Below are positions 7,762 through 9,829 of a stretch of 9,829 bases of DNA, piece after piece; the first letter of the stretch is position 1, and each line of letters starts with the position of its first letter. The position numbers and the translations under genes are program-made. Under the pieces are notes generated by a model. The model did no database searches. It had not been told where the DNA came from and was given only the letters and a program-made list of their open reading frames with translations. This stretch comes from Candidatus Firestoneibacteriota bacterium (GTDB taxonomy: Bacteria; JACRDZ01), in contig JACRDZ010000134.1 in assembly GCA_016212735.1 (NCBI GenBank), forward strand, positions 1-9,829, given 5' to 3'.

Positions 7762-8172
7762 CTAAGGTTTCTTAACTTCCAATCCGTCTATTCTTTTAAA
7801 ATCTTTTTCATCATAAGTATAGACAGTAGTAAATCCTTTTTCCAACCCCCAAAAACCCATTACTGCATCAGCAAATTTTATATTTTTTTCTTCGTACACC
7901 TCAAGTGCATTTCTAAATACATCATCCATTTCAACTCTTAATTCCGGTGTATTCAAAATAGATTCCACATATTCTCTAATTTTTTTTCGTTCAAACTTAT
8001 AAACTTTTTCTAATACCCACACTATTTCTAAAATTGCTACGGGCAAAAGATATAAAATAATATTTTTCGATTTTGAATCCTTAATTAATTTTTTGCAAGC
8101 TTCTATTTTTAAAGCATCATCTTTAACTAAAAGCCTTAAAATCACACTTGTATCAATAAACGCTTTATTCAT
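7762..8172 (-). CDS. vapC: PIN-domain toxin, VapC family
   Basis: This 136-residue protein is a PIN-fold ribonuclease, the toxin of a type II toxin-antitoxin pair; VapC toxins cleave RNA, often tRNA or rRNA, in the cytoplasm. The Mg-binding acidic residues are all visible: D7 in FIDTSVILRLL, E49 in AILEIVWVLE, D102 in KFADAVMGF, and D121/D124 in TYDEKDFKR. The PIN core is complete and of normal length, so it should be active. It overlaps the upstream antitoxin gene by 8 bp, the usual coupled arrangement. The following cas2 is only 29 bp away. A short inverted repeat (ACCTTA/TAAGGT, 7751-7768) spans its stop codon but has no T-run, so read-through into cas2 is likely. Its target cannot be inferred. 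Confidence 0.9.
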   Translation of the reverse strand: MNKAFIDTSVILRLLVKDDALKIEACKKLIKDSKSKNIILYLLPVAILEIVWVLEKVYKFERKKIREYVESILNTPELRVEMDDVFRNALEVYEEKNIKFADAVMGFWGLEKGFTTVYTYDEKDFKRIDGLEVKKP

Positions 8173-8398
8173 CTTCCTTAACCGCCTTTTCTATTGCTTT
8201 TTCCCTTATTTCATCTATCGATATTCCAAGGTCAGGTAAAGTTCCAATATAATCAAATATTGTTTTTCCCTTTTTAATAATAAGTTCATGATCAATTTTT
8301 TCAACAATTAATGTGTCCCCTTCTTTAATATTTAAATCCTTTCTTATTTTTTTGGGAAGGGTAATTTGTCCTTTTGGTAAAACTTTTAATGCTTGCAT
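8165..8398 (-). CDS. vapB: AbrB/MazE-like swapped-hairpin antitoxin (VapB partner of the PIN toxin)
   Basis: This 77-residue protein should neutralise the adjacent PIN toxin and repress its own promoter. Residues 1-45 are a SpoVT-AbrB DNA-binding domain with the signature KGQITLPKKIRKDLNIKEGD (residues 9-28). The C-terminal part (46-77) is charged and helical, with IDEIREKAIEKAVKEDE, the region that normally wraps the toxin. The start at 8398 is chosen because AGGAGG (8408-8403) lies just upstream; the frame is open to a TTG at 8431, but that start would fall within a few bases of the predicted transcription start and has no ribosome binding site. It is the first gene of the predicted vapB-vapC-cas2-cas6 operon. 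Confidence 0.9.
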   Translation of the reverse strand: MQALKVLPKGQITLPKKIRKDLNIKEGDTLIVEKIDHELIIKKGKTIFDYIGTLPDLGISIDEIREKAIEKAVKEDE

Positions 8399-8428
8399 AA
8401 TTCCTCCTACATAATAATAATTTCTTAC

Positions 8429-8440
8429 CAATTTAAATTG
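8429..8440. promoter_or_regulatory. Probable operator palindrome of the VapBC promoter
   Basis: CAATTTAAATTG is a perfect 12-bp palindrome that overlaps the -10 box by four bases and covers the expected transcription start. AbrB-type antitoxins bind palindromes at their own promoters, so this is a natural autorepression site. AT-rich background makes a chance palindrome possible. Confidence 0.45.
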
Positions 8441-8465
8441 TATGATAATATATGAAATCTGTCAA
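8437..8465 (-). promoter_or_regulatory. Promoter of the vapB-vapC(-cas2-cas6) operon
   Basis: On the minus strand TTGACA (8465-8460), a 17-bp spacer and TACAAT (8442-8437) form a near-consensus promoter, with a start expected near 8430 and a leader of about 30 nt. No other good promoter is visible between here and cas6, so this is the likely source of cas2 and cas6 transcripts. Confidence 0.65.
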
Positions 8466-8491
8466 GTATTCACCATTTCCCAATAAATGGT

Positions 8492-9199
8492 TTATATTTT
8501 TCTTTTGAAGTCAATGTTTGAGAAATCTGTTTTGCCTGATTTGCTTGGGTATAATGTGGGTTTATTTGGCTGACTGGTATGCAGATAGCTTATGTAAGGA
8601 TTAAGTCCGGCAAGGTTAATTGCGTTCCAAACACGAGAATATAAAATTCCATAACCATAATTTAACAACGAATTTACCAGATCTTTTGCCCCTTTTCTTT
8701 CGCGTCCGTTAAATTCCACATTGCAGCTTAAAACATTTTTAATGAAATTCCAATAAATTCCGGCAGAACGTCCTTCAATAGAAAATATTTTATTTCTTAT
8801 CGTGTCATATTCATCTTTTATATTGAGATCGTCAAGTTCACTTAAATATTTTTCAATAGTGTTCAGAGCATTATTAAATTCATCTGGAGAAAAACAATTT
8901 TTACGTTTTTTATATTTATTATAATATTTTATTAAATTAATTTGATTTTTTATTTTTCCATTAACAAAATTTTTTGCCAGATTTATTCCTTTCCCATTTT
9001 TATATGCTTCAAGCTGCGCTATACCGATATCAGCAGTCCACGACATGGGAGACATAATAGTAGCAAATGGCTTTCCGTTATATGACAAAAAATCGATAGG
9101 AATTTTTAAATCTATACAATGTTTTATTATATCTGAAGATACAGAAACAGCATGACTTAAGATAGAAATATGTTTAAGTTTAAATAATAGTTCATGGAA
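8492..9199 (-). pseudogene. cas1: cas1 remnant, truncated at both ends
   Basis: The frame encodes an unmistakable Cas1 core: CIDLKIPIDFLSYNGKPFA near the beginning, SIEGRSAGIYW with the metal-binding Glu, FNGRERKGAKDLVNSLLNYG, and GLNPYISYLHTSQPNKPTL with the metal-binding His. Cas1 similarity starts at about 9199, just after an in-frame TAA (9202-9200), and no ATG is available; the only listed-type start is a TTG at 9088 inside the conserved sheet. Roughly the first 45 residues of a normal Cas1 of some 320-340 are missing. At the other end similarity stops after NKPTL (8552), before the expected DLxEEFR segment with the third metal ligand, and the frame ends 19 codons later. Without that Asp the integrase cannot be active. 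No internal stop or frameshift is present, suggesting loss by recent deletion or insertion rather than long decay. Confidence 0.85.
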
Positions 9200-9230
9200 T
9201 TAAAGAAAGTAAAAAGATTAAAAAAATAGA

Positions 9231-9482
9231 CTATTTCCACATATTTTCATCAATTGTTTCAAAATCAGTAATCTTATTCTGAAAATCTTTGAAATCTTTT
9301 TCATTCCATGTGCCGGCTAAATGATCCAGATCATGGTAAATAGCTTTTCTTTTTTTTAATCCCAGAGCTTCTTTAATAACTTCCAATATTATTGAATTAA
9401 CACTTGTTCTCTCTTCTTTTGCTTTTTCTTTTAAAGCTTTTGAAACTTCGTTATCAATGCCTCTGACAGTTATTGTGTTCAT
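9231..9482 (-). CDS. Ribbon-helix-helix antitoxin (FitA/VapB-like) without a toxin
   Basis: This 83-residue protein has an N-terminal ribbon-helix-helix domain (residues 1-45: TITVRGIDNEVSKALKEKAK, then SVNSIILEVIKEAL), which binds operator DNA as a dimer. The tail carries YHDLDHLAGTW and a final IDENMW, a pattern I know from antitoxins that pair with VapC-like PIN toxins. The toxin gene normally follows directly, often overlapping. Here the next bases (9230-9200) encode nothing recognisable in any minus frame and then run into the cas1 remnant, so the antitoxin is an orphan. The ATG is supported by AGGAG 6 bases upstream. It may still act as an antidote to a related toxin elsewhere, or be a leftover of a deletion. 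Confidence 0.85.
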   Translation of the reverse strand: MNTITVRGIDNEVSKALKEKAKEERTSVNSIILEVIKEALGLKKRKAIYHDLDHLAGTWNEKDFKDFQNKITDFETIDENMWK

Positions 9483-9501
9483 AATTATCTCCTGTAAATT
9501 C

Positions 9502-9516
9502 TCAAATTAAATTTGA
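9502..9516. promoter_or_regulatory. Probable operator palindrome upstream of the orphan antitoxin
   Basis: TCAAATTAAATTTGA is a palindrome with 7-bp perfect arms around one central base, placed 20-34 bp upstream of the antitoxin ATG and just beyond the end of the zinc-ribbon gene. Ribbon-helix-helix antitoxins usually bind such sites for autoregulation. I see no clear -35/-10 pair with it, so the call is tentative. Confidence 0.35.
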
Positions 9517-9518
9517 AT

Positions 9519-9776
9519 TCATTTTTTATTTATTGCCGCTAAAATAAATAGCAAAACCGCCAATATCCAGAGTGGCCAATAAAATAGTCCGGCAATAACA
9601 AATATAACACCAAGAATAGAAGCCCAGCTTAATTCGCTTTTTTCTACAAGAAATTGTTCCCGTAATTGTTCCCGTGGAGTTTTAGTTTTTTTAGGTTTTA
9701 AATCTTTTCCACAATGCTTGCAAATTATAGCTTCATCTTGCAAATCAGTTTCTGCGCAATAAGGACATTTTTTCAT
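9519..9776 (-). CDS. Small zinc-ribbon membrane protein
   Basis: This 85-residue protein begins with a zinc ribbon, [10 protein letters not shown] then CKHCGKDL (C4, C7, C19, C22), resembling the short double-CxxC domains found on many small bacterial proteins. A charged linker with [11 protein letters not shown] (residues 33-43) leads to a hydrophobic C-terminus, about 50-82, interrupted once at YWPLW, so either two short transmembrane segments or one hairpin. It ends with Asn-Lys-Lys. The ribbon should face the cytoplasm. I choose the ATG at 9776: GGGAGGAGG lies 11 bases upstream, while the in-frame TTG at 9803 lies before that site and lacks one of its own. Function is unknown. It is probably unrelated to the CRISPR or toxin-antitoxin genes, although it is in the same direction and ends 36 bp before the antitoxin. 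Confidence 0.75.
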   Translation of the reverse strand: MKKCPYCAETDLQDEAIICKHCGKDLKPKKTKTPREQLREQFLVEKSELSWASILGVIFVIAGLFYWPLWILAVLLFILAAINKK

Positions 9777-9829
9777 ATCTCTAAAAACCTCCTCCCAGCC
9801 CAAATTACATGGACGATTATGTTATATTA

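Noticed and set aside
8472..8491. Hairpin ACCATTT/AAATGGT just after the cas1 remnant as a terminator
   Set aside because: In the transcribed (minus) direction no T-run follows. The T-rich side is on the plus strand, where no gene ends, so a role in termination is not supported.
8492..9088. An intact 198-residue Cas1 starting at the TTG at 9088
   Set aside because: Cas1 similarity continues upstream of that TTG to 9199, the TTG encodes a Leu inside a conserved strand, and the C-terminal metal-binding segment is missing. It is a remnant.
6357..9829. CRISPR array
   Set aside because: I looked for 25-40 bp direct repeats at regular spacing next to the cas genes and in all gaps and found none. 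The gaps are too short to hold even two repeat-spacer units, apart from 854-1300, which has only the ACCACAGAG element.

Overview
The window comes from an AT-rich bacterial genome with compact operons, sigma-70-type promoters (three TTGACA boxes with 17-bp spacers), strong GGAG ribosome binding sites and some TTG/GTG starts. The gene content (a soluble NAD-linked formate dehydrogenase with a bifurcating-hydrogenase-like diaphorase, CRISPR remnants, several toxin-antitoxin genes, and a copy of the ACCACAGAG-type intergenic repeat common in environmental genomes) fits an anaerobic, probably uncultured bacterium. I cannot name the phylum from sequence alone.

Region 1 (1-853, minus strand) is the 5' part of an exported beta-propeller protein that runs off the left edge. 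Region 2 (854-1300) is a divergent intergenic space: a promoter for the propeller gene, a decayed ACCACAGAG repeat with inverted ends, and a near-consensus promoter for the next operon.

Region 3 (1301-6356, plus strand) is a tight three-gene operon: a NuoE/HydC-like subunit, a NuoF/HydB-like flavoprotein with extra N- and C-terminal iron-sulfur domains, and a 901-residue formate dehydrogenase alpha subunit that carries its own NuoG/HydA-like ferredoxin relay. Together they should form a cytoplasmic formate:NAD(P) oxidoreductase. The architecture is that of the electron-bifurcating [FeFe] hydrogenases, with the catalytic subunit replaced by a molybdenum/tungsten formate dehydrogenase. The enzyme uses Cys, not Sec, as the metal ligand.

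Region 4 (6468-9776, minus strand) is a decaying CRISPR adaptation/processing locus mixed with toxin-antitoxin genes. In transcription order it holds a zinc-ribbon membrane protein, a lone ribbon-helix-helix antitoxin, a cas1 remnant broken at both ends, an AbrB-type antitoxin with a PIN toxin (VapBC), intact cas2, and intact cas6. The cas1 remnant has lost its start and the C-terminal part carrying the last metal-binding Asp. The VapBC promoter and probable operator now sit just downstream of the cas1 break, and abrB-vapC-cas2-cas6 look like one transcription unit. There is no CRISPR array and no interference gene in the window.

The most interesting point is this cas/toxin-antitoxin mosaic: both broken ends of cas1 abut antitoxin modules, and the surviving cas2 and cas6 appear to be expressed from the toxin-antitoxin promoter.
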